This document shows, piece by piece, positions 1 through 8,907 of a stretch of 64,000 nt of DNA (its first letter is position 1; each line of letters begins with the position of its first letter). The position numbers and the translations under genes were made by a program. Under the pieces are notes generated by a model. The model saw only the letters and a list, made by a program, of their open reading frames with translations. It did not search any database and was not told the origin of the DNA. Origin of the DNA: Clostridia bacterium (GTDB lineage: Bacteria > Bacillota > Clostridia > Oscillospirales > CAG-272). The DNA lies in assembly GCA_017453365.1 (NCBI GenBank), contig JAFTKH010000012.1, positions 47,688 through 111,687 of the forward strand, given 5' to 3'.

Positions 1-245
1 CTACGCTGAAACCCACCAAACAAATTTTTTGATTAGATGGATTTTGAGCAGAAATTTTTGCTTCTGCCACCGATGGGCGTAGTTACCTACGTCGAGGTGG
101 CAGAACGGAAAGCTACGCTGAAACCCACCAAGTAATTTTTTTGATTAGATGGATTTTGAGCAGAAATTTTTGCTTCTGCCACCGATGGGCGTAGTTACCT
201 ACGTCGAGGTGGCAGAACGGAAATTTACGCCAAAATACATCAATC
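1..245. repeat. Tandem 112-bp repeat array 1 with nested hairpins
   Basis: Two near-identical 112-bp units (1-112, 113-224; about three substitutions at 22-29 versus 134-141) are followed by a degraded start of a third (225 to about 245). Each unit contains GCAGAA...TTCTGC, then TTCTGCCACC paired with GGTGGCAGAA across a core that forms CGTAG-TTAC-CTACG (cores 72-95 and 184-207). The same core occurs in the array at 13946-14163. The array begins at the window edge, so more units may lie to the left. It ends just behind the stop codon of the minus-strand permease gene at 251, so it would be transcribed as its 3' untranslated region. A ~32-codon open frame crosses the unit on the plus strand, but nothing shows it is translated. 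Confidence 0.9.
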
Positions 246-250
246 AAAAA

Positions 251-1309
251 TTAGCCTACAAGACCGGAACGCTCAATACCCTGTACAAGATACTTCTGTC
301 CAAATAGGTAAAGTATGATGAGGGGAGCTATTATGAGCAGTCCGCCCGTGTTCTGTACGACGTTTTTGTAGAGAACCTCGCCTGCATACGTTACGTTCAG
401 CGAAGCGGGAACCTGGAAAACGTCGGGCATAAGATATACCTTATTTATCGTGCTGGTGAAGAAGAGTCCGGTATAGAACTCGTCCGTCCACTGCCACGAG
501 AAGGCAAAGAGAAATACCGTTATAAGCATAGGTATCGACAGCGGCAGAATAATCTGGAAGAAGGTACGTAAGGTACCCGAGCCGTCAACGTATGCCGACT
601 CCTCAAGCTCGTCGGGAACACCCTTAAAGAACTGACGAAGAAGATAAATGTAGAGTCCGTTCTTAAAGGCAAGGCCGAAAAGAGAGAGGATAAAGAGCGG
701 TGCGAAGGTGTTAGAAAGGTTTAGCTTCACCCCTCCGCGTAACAGCTGTATAATTCCGGGATAACCCCAAGCCTGCACGGTAGCAAGGTCAAAGTTGGTA
801 AAGTGACGGAGCAAAGACAGCTGAAGCGCTCCGTGGGGGATTATCATCGTCGCGATAACGAGAAGCATAACGAGCTTATTTCCCTTGAACTTGAATTTAG
901 CAAGTCCGTAGCCGACAAGGCAGGCTATAAGCATCTGTATTACCGCACAGCCCAAAGAGAGTATAAGCGTATTGAAAACAGCTTCAAAATAGTGGTTTTC
1001 GACTATAATCGCCTTATATATCTCAAGGGTCGGGTGCTTCGGTATCAGAGATATCGTAGCATCAATAACGTCCTCACGGGTCATAAAAGAGCCCGCTATT
1101 CTCGCGATGAAGGGATAAACTATAACGAAGGATACACCGAGCATCAGAATAAATCTGAACAACACGACAACAAACTTTATCCAAGTGTTCGAGGCCTTAA
1201 ATTTCTCCTTAAGCCTTTCCACAAGGGACATTTTGCCCTCGTAGTCTACGCGGATTTTTCTCTTACTGTCCTTCTTTATAAGGGGCGTCGAATTATTATT
1301 CATTTCCAT
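251..1309 (-). CDS. Carbohydrate ABC transporter permease, MalG/LplC type
   Basis: This is an inner-membrane permease subunit of a sugar ABC importer. After a charged N-terminus of about 45 residues there are about six hydrophobic helices. The cytoplasmic EAA loop is clear (EESAYVDGSGTLRTFFQIIL, with the G spaced as in binding-protein-dependent permeases), and the protein ends YLVQGIERSGLVG, typical of MalG-type subunits. The frame opens with a GTG at 1315, but the ATG at 1309 lies 7 nt behind AAGGAGG and is the better start. It is the last gene of a seven-gene minus-strand operon and pairs with the MalF-type permease at 1322-2266. The substrate cannot be told from sequence. No ATPase is encoded nearby, so a shared MsmK/UgpC-type ATPase elsewhere is likely. 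Confidence 0.9.
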   Translation of the reverse strand: MEMNNNSTPLIKKDSKRKIRVDYEGKMSLVERLKEKFKASNTWIKFVVVLFRFILMLGVSFVIVYPFIARIAGSFMTREDVIDATISLIPKHPTLEIYKAIIVENHYFEAVFNTLILSLGCAVIQMLIACLVGYGLAKFKFKGNKLVMLLVIATMIIPHGALQLSLLRHFTNFDLATVQAWGYPGIIQLLRGGVKLNLSNTFAPLFILSLFGLAFKNGLYIYLLRQFFKGVPDELEESAYVDGSGTLRTFFQIILPLSIPMLITVFLFAFSWQWTDEFYTGLFFTSTINKVYLMPDVFQVPASLNVTYAGEVLYKNVVQNTGGLLIIAPLIILYLFGQKYLVQGIERSGLVG

Positions 1310-1321
1310 ATCCACACCTCC

Positions 1322-2266
1322 TTAATCCTTTCTCTGATAGAAGACGAACGTCGATGCGATACCTGCAACCACCGCAATAATCAGCATTACGACACCGAAG
1401 TATATCCAATACATCGCAGCCTTATGGCTGTCACCGTTTGCGCTTCCTGAAATATACGACATCGTCACGTTCGACGAGCGCGTAAAGGAGTCGATAACCG
1501 TGTACACAGCGTTAACTAGAATCATAGGAGATATCATCGGGAAGGTAACCTTCCAGAAGGTTTCCCAGCCTGTTGCGCCGTCTATACGGCAGGCCTCGTA
1601 AATAGAGTCCGAGATAGACTGAAGACCTGCTAGGAATATAAGCATTTGAACACCGGAATAGTTAATGATATTGTATATATCATTTACAAGACTGACGACG
1701 TAGGTAACCATCTCACCGCCGATGGCCATCGACTTAAAGAGGTTCTCTATCATGAGAACGTCGACGATACCGCCGCTCGCCTCACCGTTCGTACCGTCCT
1801 GAATTCCCTCGCCCATACTGCCCGACATAATATCCGCGCCGTTTATGGACTCCATAAGACCGGTGGATATAATAACGGGTACGAAGAAGATTGCTCTGAA
1901 CGCTGCTCGGCCGAGCATCTTCTGGTTAAGCACGACCGCTATGAAAAGCGAGAAGATGATTACTGCAGGAACCTCGAAAACGAGCTGCTGAAGACCTGCC
2001 AACAGCTTCGTTACGAAGTCGGGAGACTCGGTAAAGGCAAACTTATAATACTGAAGTCCGCGGAACTCAAGCTTTGTGGTAGGGAGACCGTCCACTATGA
2101 TGGGCAGCTCCTCGTAAAAGCTCAACCAAATCGAGTCGATAAGTATGGGCAGGTATATAAGTATAATACCGAGGACGAAGGGGGCTACGAAGAAGTAGCC
2201 CGCTCTCGCACGCCTTTTATCAAGGGACGCGTGACGGCGTCTTTTAATTTTAAGAGCTTTATCCAT
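1322..2266 (-). CDS. Carbohydrate ABC transporter permease, MalF/LplB type
   Basis: First subunit of the downstream permease pair. It has a basic N-terminus (KRRRHASLDKRRARAG), a first helix from about residue 24, further membrane segments, and an EAA loop (YEACRIDGATGWETFWKVTF) near residue 225. About 40 residues between helices (around 145-180) are rich in Gly, Ser and Asp and carry no obvious motif, an insertion relative to short LplB proteins. The start ATG follows AGGAGGGG at 7 nt and overlaps the end of the DUF5696-like gene by 8 nt, indicating translational coupling. With the gene at 251 it forms a heterodimeric channel. The substrate is unknown. Confidence 0.9.
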   Translation of the reverse strand: MDKALKIKRRRHASLDKRRARAGYFFVAPFVLGIILIYLPILIDSIWLSFYEELPIIVDGLPTTKLEFRGLQYYKFAFTESPDFVTKLLAGLQQLVFEVPAVIIFSLFIAVVLNQKMLGRAAFRAIFFVPVIISTGLMESINGADIMSGSMGEGIQDGTNGEASGGIVDVLMIENLFKSMAIGGEMVTYVVSLVNDIYNIINYSGVQMLIFLAGLQSISDSIYEACRIDGATGWETFWKVTFPMISPMILVNAVYTVIDSFTRSSNVTMSYISGSANGDSHKAAMYWIYFGVVMLIIAVVAGIASTFVFYQRKD

Positions 2267-5200
2267 TCTGCGCCCCTCCTGTCGTTATCGGCTCGAAATC
2301 GTACTTATCGAGCTCGTAGATAGTACCGTCAAGGTTTACCCTGACAGAATAAATGTTGTAGTTGATAAGGAAGCGAACGGTATCACCCGTTACCCTATCC
2401 TTATAAGTTACCATAGTAACAAGGTTGTTATCTACGGTGAAGTCGGTATAATCGTAATTCTTACCGTCTGTCGCATAGGAGTCGGTAACGTACTCATACT
2501 GAGTATTGTACTCTACTCTGCCGAACACTACGGTAGCGGGGTTCTCGGACGTGCCTGCGTACTCTGCTTCAAGCTCGGTCTTAAGAGCGAGAAGAAGCTC
2601 GTCGAAGTCGGTAGCAAGAAGCTCCTCCATAGTTACGTTAATAACCTCTGTCGCCTGTACGAGAAGCTCGTCGGTATTGAAGATTACCTTCACACCGCGG
2701 CCTACGTTCGCAGGGTCCTGTGCCATTGACTCGTAAGCATCATCAACCTTACTCAAAATCTGTTCGCGAGCCATATCTACAAGCTCTTCACGGAGCTTTT
2801 CAAGGTTGGCTGCCTCCTCGTTCTCATCTGCGATTCTTTCCGCGATGAGTACGGTATGGTCAACGATATTATAGGTCTGATACTTTCCTATAGCGCCATT
2901 GAGCTTCGCGTAATTATCCACGACCTCGTCATACCAGTTTTCATAGTCAACGCCGTAGTAATCGTTAAGAACGAGGTCCTCCTTCATATACTCGCTGTTC
3001 TGATAGCTGAGTATATAATAGAGTGATGCACCGTTCTCTATTGCGTGAAGGATATCGTAGTCGGGAGAGCCCGAGTAATTGAGCGCGGAGCCCGCATAGT
3101 TGACGTATCCGTGAAGAACAAGGCCCGTAAAGGGTATCGAGTAAGAGGAATAGGAGAAGTGGCTCGAGTCGGTAACTATATCTATTATGTGATCCGCGTA
3201 CTTTACGGAATAGATATTGCCGCGCGAGGTCATAACGCTGAAGTTATTCTCCGTCACCATTCTGTCGAGAAGCGCTACTACGTAAGAGGAAGCCTCCTCG
3301 CGGTTTATGGGATTATCCTCATCAAAATTGGAGTTAAGCTCGGAGCCGAGGGTTGATACGGATATATTGCTTATTTCGTACTTTGTATAGCTCTTTATAA
3401 ACTTATCGTAAAGTCCGTCAAGAGCATCAGCCGAAATAACCATAGCAAATATCGACTCATACTCACGGAGTATCGAGTTGAAGGTCTGCTTCGATGCGTA
3501 ACGGTTATCGACCATCTTCGAAACGGTACCCTTATTGCCTATACCGTCGAAGAGCGCCGTATTATTGATGTACAGGAAATCAAAGTCGGGATAAACGTTA
3601 AAGTTTTTGCCCTGTGCCTGTCTTTCCTTAACGTCGTCAAGAAGCCGGTTGAAGCCGGATTTTCCGCCGCAGGCATTCTCCCACTTAACCTTCGTGGGAT
3701 AAGTGAAATACATACCGCCGTTCGAGAAGCCCGTAAGCTTGAAGTTAACGTTCGTTATGTTATATACACGCGCTGCAAGCTCGCGGTAGTCATCAGCCTT
3801 CGCCTTCGCATTTTCCGAAAGGGTCAGTTCCTTACTCGCCTCATACTCGGCAGCGAGTGTATCGTATTCCGTAGCCTTCGCAAGCAGGACGTTCTTCGCA
3901 TCTGCGAGCTCGTCATACATAGTGGTTATGTTCTCGAAGGTAGTAAGAGGAATCGACGTCGTTACGGGGAAGGTCAAAATTCTCTTGACAACATCCATAG
4001 AGCCAAAAGCTTCTATGTAAAGGGGAAGGTCCGCCTCCGCATCTGTCAAGGGAGTTATCTGTCCGCGGCTCTCGAGGTACGTGCGGTAGTAGGAGGCCAT
4101 ACCTGTGTAGCTCGCGGGCACGTATCCTGCTCCTGCGGCCGCCGCATTACTTGCATCGGAGAGAAGAACGTAGCGGGTGACGTAAGAGCCCGTGTACTTT
4201 GACTTGGAGACCATGGTATAGCTCTTCGCTCCGCCGACGGATATAGTATCCGAAAGGTCGTACTGGTCCGACGGGAAGGGCTTAAAGGTTGTATAGACGT
4301 TCGCTGCTCTGTGGTAACCGCCGCCGAACTCAACCTGAAGGCTGGCGAGCGACGAGCCCTCCTCGAGGACTGCGAAATATCCGCCCTTATATTCACCCGT
4401 GACCTCGCCCTCAGCACCGTAGGTATTCGTCGTGGAAACGACGCCGAATACGGGCATAGTTATCTGCTCTCTGTGAGCAGCTGCAGGGTCAAGCATCGAG
4501 TAACAGTAATCCTCACCGTACATACGGAGGGTAAGAGAAACGTTCTGCTTCTGATTGTTGTTATAGAAGTCGGAAAATTCGATGATGCTTCCGCTTCCGT
4601 CGGGAACGAATACGTATCCGTCCTTCGTAACGTCGCCTGCACCGAAGTAACGCATACTGGATATGCTGTCAAGGGTGTAAACCGTCTCGTCGAAGGTTAT
4701 GGAGTTCGCGGGAAGGCGAACGGAGAGCGACTCATCCTCGTTGAAGGTATATTCAAGTGCCATACGGAAGACGGGCTTCTGCTCAATCTCATTCTTATAT
4801 CCGGCAGCCTGCTCGTCGATGAGAGCCTGCTGAAGAGAATATTCGGGGCAGTAGAGTCTTATCGTCGTCGAGTCCTGTCTCTTATCGGACACGCTGGTTT
4901 TGGTATATTTGTATCTGTACCCAAGCTCTGCATCGTGCCATTCATAATCGGGAGAATAGTGAAGAGAGAGGGTCATTACGTTCTTCTGGACACTGTCGAG
5001 AGCTGTACGCTCGCTGCCCGTCGAAACGGGATAAAGTCTAATATAGGCATTCTTTGTTTCCAGAAGATATTCCTCAAGCGCTGCCTGATTTACAACACCG
5101 GGCATCGATTCGTTCCATATCGAGGAGCCGTTATAGCTGCCTGTAGCGAAGAAATCAAGCTGCTCACCTGCGAGCTCTGTGCCGCAATACTGCACGAGGA

Positions 5201-5816
5201 GCTCCTCATAAACCTTAAGCATAGGCTTAAGAATATTCTCGACGTAGTCGGTAGCAAGGATTGCACCGGGAACTACAAATCTCGTCGTGGTATCACCGAG
5301 TGTGTAATTCACACGAAGACCGTTCGATATGGGCGAGACGTTTATCTGCGCGTACTGCGCCGCCCAATCAGAGCTGTTATAGGTCTGCGTGTTCGTTGAA
5401 TTAGAGCTCTCGTGGAAGGTGATGAACAGCTGGCTCATAAGGTTAGAGCGGATTTCAGCCGAGGACGCACCGGTCATATTGTAGGGGTTGCTCGTGAGTA
5501 TCTCACCGGTCAGGTTATTTTTATAGTACATAACGCCGGTGTATCTGTTTAAGTAGATGGTATGATTACCGGTTGCAGACGCCATGCTATCGATATAGCC
5601 GAGTTTAATCTCCTCGTCAAGCATTTCCTGTGCCGAGGAATAGACGTTTTGCTGGGATTTCTTAACAATTTCCTTTATCTGCTCCTGCGTATACTTACTC
5701 TCGGTTGCTACCGACGAGGAATGCGCAGCCTCGACGCGGGTCGGCAGTGCTACCGAGACGGCGCCGAAGAGCATTACGACCACAAGGGCAGACGATAATA
5801 TTCTTTTTAATTTCAT
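2259..5816 (-). CDS. Large secreted DUF5696-like protein of sugar-transport cassette
   Basis: An 1185-aa exported protein with a clear signal peptide (MKLKRILSSALVVVMLFGAV...), cleavage predicted near VEAA at residues 29-32. There is no lipobox and no C-terminal anchor. The body is acidic and rich in Tyr, Asn and Ser, as in extracellular carbohydrate-active proteins. I assign it to the DUF5696 group from context and general look: such proteins are known beside Yip1-domain proteins, large solute-binding proteins and LplB/LplC permeases in Firmicutes. No catalytic motif was recognised. A good AGGAGGTAA site precedes the ATG. It lies between the Yip1 protein (21-nt gap) and permease pair B (8-nt overlap). 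It may present or process the polysaccharide outside the cell, but that is inference. Confidence 0.65.
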   Translation of the reverse strand: MKLKRILSSALVVVMLFGAVSVALPTRVEAAHSSSVATESKYTQEQIKEIVKKSQQNVYSSAQEMLDEEIKLGYIDSMASATGNHTIYLNRYTGVMYYKNNLTGEILTSNPYNMTGASSAEIRSNLMSQLFITFHESSNSTNTQTYNSSDWAAQYAQINVSPISNGLRVNYTLGDTTTRFVVPGAILATDYVENILKPMLKVYEELLVQYCGTELAGEQLDFFATGSYNGSSIWNESMPGVVNQAALEEYLLETKNAYIRLYPVSTGSERTALDSVQKNVMTLSLHYSPDYEWHDAELGYRYKYTKTSVSDKRQDSTTIRLYCPEYSLQQALIDEQAAGYKNEIEQKPVFRMALEYTFNEDESLSVRLPANSITFDETVYTLDSISSMRYFGAGDVTKDGYVFVPDGSGSIIEFSDFYNNNQKQNVSLTLRMYGEDYCYSMLDPAAAHREQITMPVFGVVSTTNTYGAEGEVTGEYKGGYFAVLEEGSSLASLQVEFGGGYHRAANVYTTFKPFPSDQYDLSDTISVGGAKSYTMVSKSKYTGSYVTRYVLLSDASNAAAAGAGYVPASYTGMASYYRTYLESRGQITPLTDAEADLPLYIEAFGSMDVVKRILTFPVTTSIPLTTFENITTMYDELADAKNVLLAKATEYDTLAAEYEASKELTLSENAKAKADDYRELAARVYNITNVNFKLTGFSNGGMYFTYPTKVKWENACGGKSGFNRLLDDVKERQAQGKNFNVYPDFDFLYINNTALFDGIGNKGTVSKMVDNRYASKQTFNSILREYESIFAMVISADALDGLYDKFIKSYTKYEISNISVSTLGSELNSNFDEDNPINREEASSYVVALLDRMVTENNFSVMTSRGNIYSVKYADHIIDIVTDSSHFSYSSYSIPFTGLVLHGYVNYAGSALNYSGSPDYDILHAIENGASLYYILSYQNSEYMKEDLVLNDYYGVDYENWYDEVVDNYAKLNGAIGKYQTYNIVDHTVLIAERIADENEEAANLEKLREELVDMAREQILSKVDDAYESMAQDPANVGRGVKVIFNTDELLVQATEVINVTMEELLATDFDELLLALKTELEAEYAGTSENPATVVFGRVEYNTQYEYVTDSYATDGKNYDYTDFTVDNNLVTMVTYKDRVTGDTVRFLINYNIYSVRVNLDGTIYELDKYDFEPITTGGAQNG

Positions 5817-5837
5817 AAACGTTACCTCCTGCCTTTC

Positions 5838-8012
5838 TTATAGTCGGTTGACAATTTCCGAAACGAGTCCTGTTACGAAGGATACCATCTTCACAAGCAA
5901 GCTCGAGAAGAGGATTGCAACGAACATAATTATGAGCATCGCGACAATCGTACCGAGGGTCGTTATAAAGTTCTTCGAGAGCGAGTAGTCGTGTGTTACA
6001 AGCATGCCGAAGAATATGAGTATCAAGCTCCACACAATTCCGATACCCGTAACGAGCGTTACTATCATAGCCTCGCTTCCGCTGAGAACGTTCGTCAAGA
6101 GCGTCGATACGGTAAGCATAAGCGCAAGGGGAGCAAGCGAGTAACAGGTTGCGATATAGATATCCTTAAAGCTTCCCTCTCCGTCGAAGAGCGTCGTAAG
6201 ACACCAGTTCGACACAGCCCAAAGGAATACGGGCAGCGTTACGGAAAGGATAGCCATAAATATCGTCATCGAGGTACCTCTCGGATTGAAGAGATAGCCC
6301 TTTCCTATAGAGTTATAGAAGAAAGCCAAAACGGTAAGCACAAGGAAGGTTGTAGCCGCACGCACGGAGCCGCGCTTCTCATGCTTCAAATCCCAGAAGC
6401 CGTCGAACGGATGGAATACGAGGTGGAATACGTAAAGCAGCTCCTCAAGGTAGGTCTTTCTGCCAACCTTAAGAGAGGTGGCCTTGTTTTTCTTCTTCGC
6501 AAAGGCGAGGAACTTAACTGCTACTACGAGAAGAACTATAGCTGCTATCACTATAGGAATTATCCACTTACCGATAACGTCCTTACGCGCCTCAGAAAAT
6601 GCCTTCGATGCATAGTCGGTTTCGTATGCGTTGGCAAGAGCATCTTGAGCCTCATTATACTTACCCTGGCTATAGAGAGCCTTACCGATACCGATATAAG
6701 CGAGGTCGAAGTTGTTGTTTCTCGTAAGAACCTCCTGCCAGTCGTCAATAGACGCCGAGTAGAGGTGGTTGTTCTGGTTACGAAGTGCGCTTATTATTTT
6801 ATCGCAGTATTCCGTGGGAGAGTAAACGGTGATTTTATATCCTGTCGAGCCCGTATTGTCGAGCGCGAGAAGATAATAAACACCGTCAATTACCTGGTAG
6901 GTAATTCCCTTCAGCTCAACACCGTTACCGAGCTGGTCACCCTTATCACCGAAGGCGAAAAGCAGGTTACCGCTCTGGTCATAGGTGAAGAACTTGGAAT
7001 GTCTGTAGTCAAGTATTGTCCACGAGCCCTCAGCACCGAGTGCTACGTCGTTTATTTTCGACACGTCCTTGGGATAGAAGACGTCTACCTCTCCGCCGGG
7101 GTCAAAGAAGCCGTTACGCTTCATTATCTGGCTACCCGTGGAGTTAAGCTTCTTAACGGGGGAGTAGTCGGGGGATTTAGATTGAATGGCACTGAGCTGC
7201 TTCGTCTCGTCTATCTTATCGGACGTTGCATACACGAAGCCGTCGTCGTCAACAGTAATGTTGTTGTAGGAAACGGAGATGTTCTGTACCTGCGCTTCAC
7301 GCTGCTCCTTCGTCTGGAAGCGGCGCCATATCATCTGAATAACGCTGTAGGTAACCTTCTGCGCGCCGATATAGCCGGTGAAATCACCGTCGCTCGAGAG
7401 AACTATAATTCCCTGATATGCCTTAAGGGACACGACGAAAATTCTTCCGTATATGTCAACGGCGATTGCAGAGGGGACGAACTCGGTGGAGTTAAGCAGC
7501 GGGCTTTGAGGACAGGTTATCGTTCTGACGTAGTTGTATTCGCGGTCGAAGATAACTATTCTCGAGTTGCCCGTATCACAGACGTAGATGTAAGAGGAGC
7601 CGTCAGAGGTCTTCGACGGGTCGGTAACGTAAACGCCCTCGGGAGTCGAGAGGGTCTGTGCTCTTCCGAACTCGTCGACATAGTCGGAGATAACGGCTGT
7701 TACAGAGTAGTACTTGTTTAAAACTACTATTCTATTATTACCTCTGTCTGCTACATACACGTTTCCGTCGCAGTCAGCGAAGATGTCCGATGCATCGGTA
7801 AGAACCTTATTACCGTATTTCTCGTTTACAAGTCCGATATCGTAGGAGTTCATCGATGCGCTCGCGGAATAAGCCGCGGGGGATTTCATCGCAAGACCGT
7901 CTATCGAATAGGTGTAGGTATCGTATGCATCGTATGCCGATGCTGTGATGCCGCCAAAAATCATCACGAGGGAAAGGGCGATAACTGCAAGCTTTAATAA
8001 TCTACTTTTCAT
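5838..8012 (-). CDS. Secreted NHL-propeller / TPR / Yip1-domain membrane protein
   Basis: A 724-aa fusion. A signal peptide (about 1-28) is followed by an extracellular NHL-like beta-propeller with repeated blades (VYVADRGNNRIVVLNK, IYVCDTGNSRIVIFDR, about 75-400). Next comes a short TPR-like helical stretch (KALYSQGKYNEAQDALANAY), a membrane helix (about 485-505), a basic loop, and a C-terminal Yip1-like domain with about five helices. The ATG at 8012 lies 6 nt behind AAGGAGG; the GTG two codons earlier is less well placed. It lies between permease pair A and the DUF5696-like gene, in the arrangement known for Yip1 proteins of Firmicutes sugar cassettes. It probably senses or scaffolds at the outer face of the membrane. 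No enzymatic residues were seen. Confidence 0.75.
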   Translation of the reverse strand: MKSRLLKLAVIALSLVMIFGGITASAYDAYDTYTYSIDGLAMKSPAAYSASASMNSYDIGLVNEKYGNKVLTDASDIFADCDGNVYVADRGNNRIVVLNKYYSVTAVISDYVDEFGRAQTLSTPEGVYVTDPSKTSDGSSYIYVCDTGNSRIVIFDREYNYVRTITCPQSPLLNSTEFVPSAIAVDIYGRIFVVSLKAYQGIIVLSSDGDFTGYIGAQKVTYSVIQMIWRRFQTKEQREAQVQNISVSYNNITVDDDGFVYATSDKIDETKQLSAIQSKSPDYSPVKKLNSTGSQIMKRNGFFDPGGEVDVFYPKDVSKINDVALGAEGSWTILDYRHSKFFTYDQSGNLLFAFGDKGDQLGNGVELKGITYQVIDGVYYLLALDNTGSTGYKITVYSPTEYCDKIISALRNQNNHLYSASIDDWQEVLTRNNNFDLAYIGIGKALYSQGKYNEAQDALANAYETDYASKAFSEARKDVIGKWIIPIVIAAIVLLVVAVKFLAFAKKKNKATSLKVGRKTYLEELLYVFHLVFHPFDGFWDLKHEKRGSVRAATTFLVLTVLAFFYNSIGKGYLFNPRGTSMTIFMAILSVTLPVFLWAVSNWCLTTLFDGEGSFKDIYIATCYSLAPLALMLTVSTLLTNVLSGSEAMIVTLVTGIGIVWSLILIFFGMLVTHDYSLSKNFITTLGTIVAMLIIMFVAILFSSLLVKMVSFVTGLVSEIVNRL

Positions 8013-8023
8013 CGTCACCCTCC

Positions 8024-8905
8024 TTAATCCTTCATACCGGACGAGCCCATCGTCTCGATAATCTTACTCTGGTTTATTACGAATACCAGAATAGGAACTG
8101 CCATCATAACGACGGTGGACGCAGCACCTGCACCCGAACGGGCAATACCGCCCGAGAGAATCTGCTGTATCGCGTAGTTGAAGGTCTTCAGCTCCTCGGA
8201 GTGGATATAAACGGACGAGCCGGAGTTCCAGAGTGTCTTAAAGCACTCTATCATAAGCGTCAGCCACGCGGGCTTAACCATAGGCATCGCTATGGTGAGG
8301 TAGGTTCTGAACTCGCTCGCACCGTCAAGACGCGCAGACTCAAGAACCGTATCGGGAACCGAGGACTCCATAAACTGCTTCATAAGGTAAAGACCCATAG
8401 TCGTCGCCATCGATGGAACGATGACGGAGAGATAGGTATCTATCCATCCGAACGAGGAGAGGATTATGAAGTGAGTTACCGTGTTAACGGTGGAGTGGAA
8501 CATAAGCGAGGTGACTATCAGCTGGAAGATTGCGTTTCTGCCGGGGAACTTAAGCTTCGCGAGGGCATACGCGGCCATAGAAGCGAAGATAAGGTTACCG
8601 AGAGTACCGCATATAGTGATAAACACCGTATTGAATATGTATCTCGAGAAAGGAACCCAAGAGTCACTCATAAGAGTGAAGAGGTCGCCGAAGTTATCGA
8701 AGGTCGGCTTAACGACGTAGAACTTCGGGGGGAACATGAAGAGCTCGTCAAGGGGCTTCAGAGACTGAATTACGACGTAGTACATAGGAACGAACATAAA
8801 CAGTCCGAGAATGGTAAGCATAATGGTGATACCGGTATCACCGCCTGCGGAACGGTTAAGGACGACTCTGTGTCCTCTGGTTCTTAATTTCTGGAATTTT
8901 TTCAT
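8024..8905 (-). CDS. Carbohydrate ABC transporter permease, LplC/MalG type
   Basis: A 293-aa six-helix permease. The EAA loop is present (LESARLDGASEFRTYLTIAM, near residue 190) and the first helix begins at about residue 27 (ITIMLTILGLFMFVPMYYVV). It is shorter and only distantly similar to the MalG-type gene at 251, so the two are distinct permeases rather than a recent duplication. It follows the LplB-type gene with a 2-nt gap and precedes the Yip1 gene, so all are co-transcribed. It forms permease pair A, the pair nearer the solute-binding protein. The substrate is unknown. Confidence 0.92.
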   Translation of the reverse strand: MKKFQKLRTRGHRVVLNRSAGGDTGITIMLTILGLFMFVPMYYVVIQSLKPLDELFMFPPKFYVVKPTFDNFGDLFTLMSDSWVPFSRYIFNTVFITICGTLGNLIFASMAAYALAKLKFPGRNAIFQLIVTSLMFHSTVNTVTHFIILSSFGWIDTYLSVIVPSMATTMGLYLMKQFMESSVPDTVLESARLDGASEFRTYLTIAMPMVKPAWLTLMIECFKTLWNSGSSVYIHSEELKTFNYAIQQILSGGIARSGAGAASTVVMMAVPILVFVINQSKIIETMGSSGMKD

Positions 8906-8907
8906 GC

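Noticed and set aside
1-245. CRISPR array
   Set aside because: The repeats are directly adjacent 112-bp units without unique spacers, and no cas gene is in the window.
4311-5399. Long plus-strand open frame (362 codons) inside the DUF5696-like gene
   Set aside because: It lies wholly opposite the coding strand of a signal-peptide protein, has no plausible ribosome site or domain, and its composition is the mirror of the sense gene.
5991-7721. Long plus-strand open frame (576 codons) opposite the Yip1 protein gene
   Set aside because: An antisense shadow caused by codon bias. The minus strand shows a signal peptide, NHL blades and membrane helices; the plus-strand product shows nothing.
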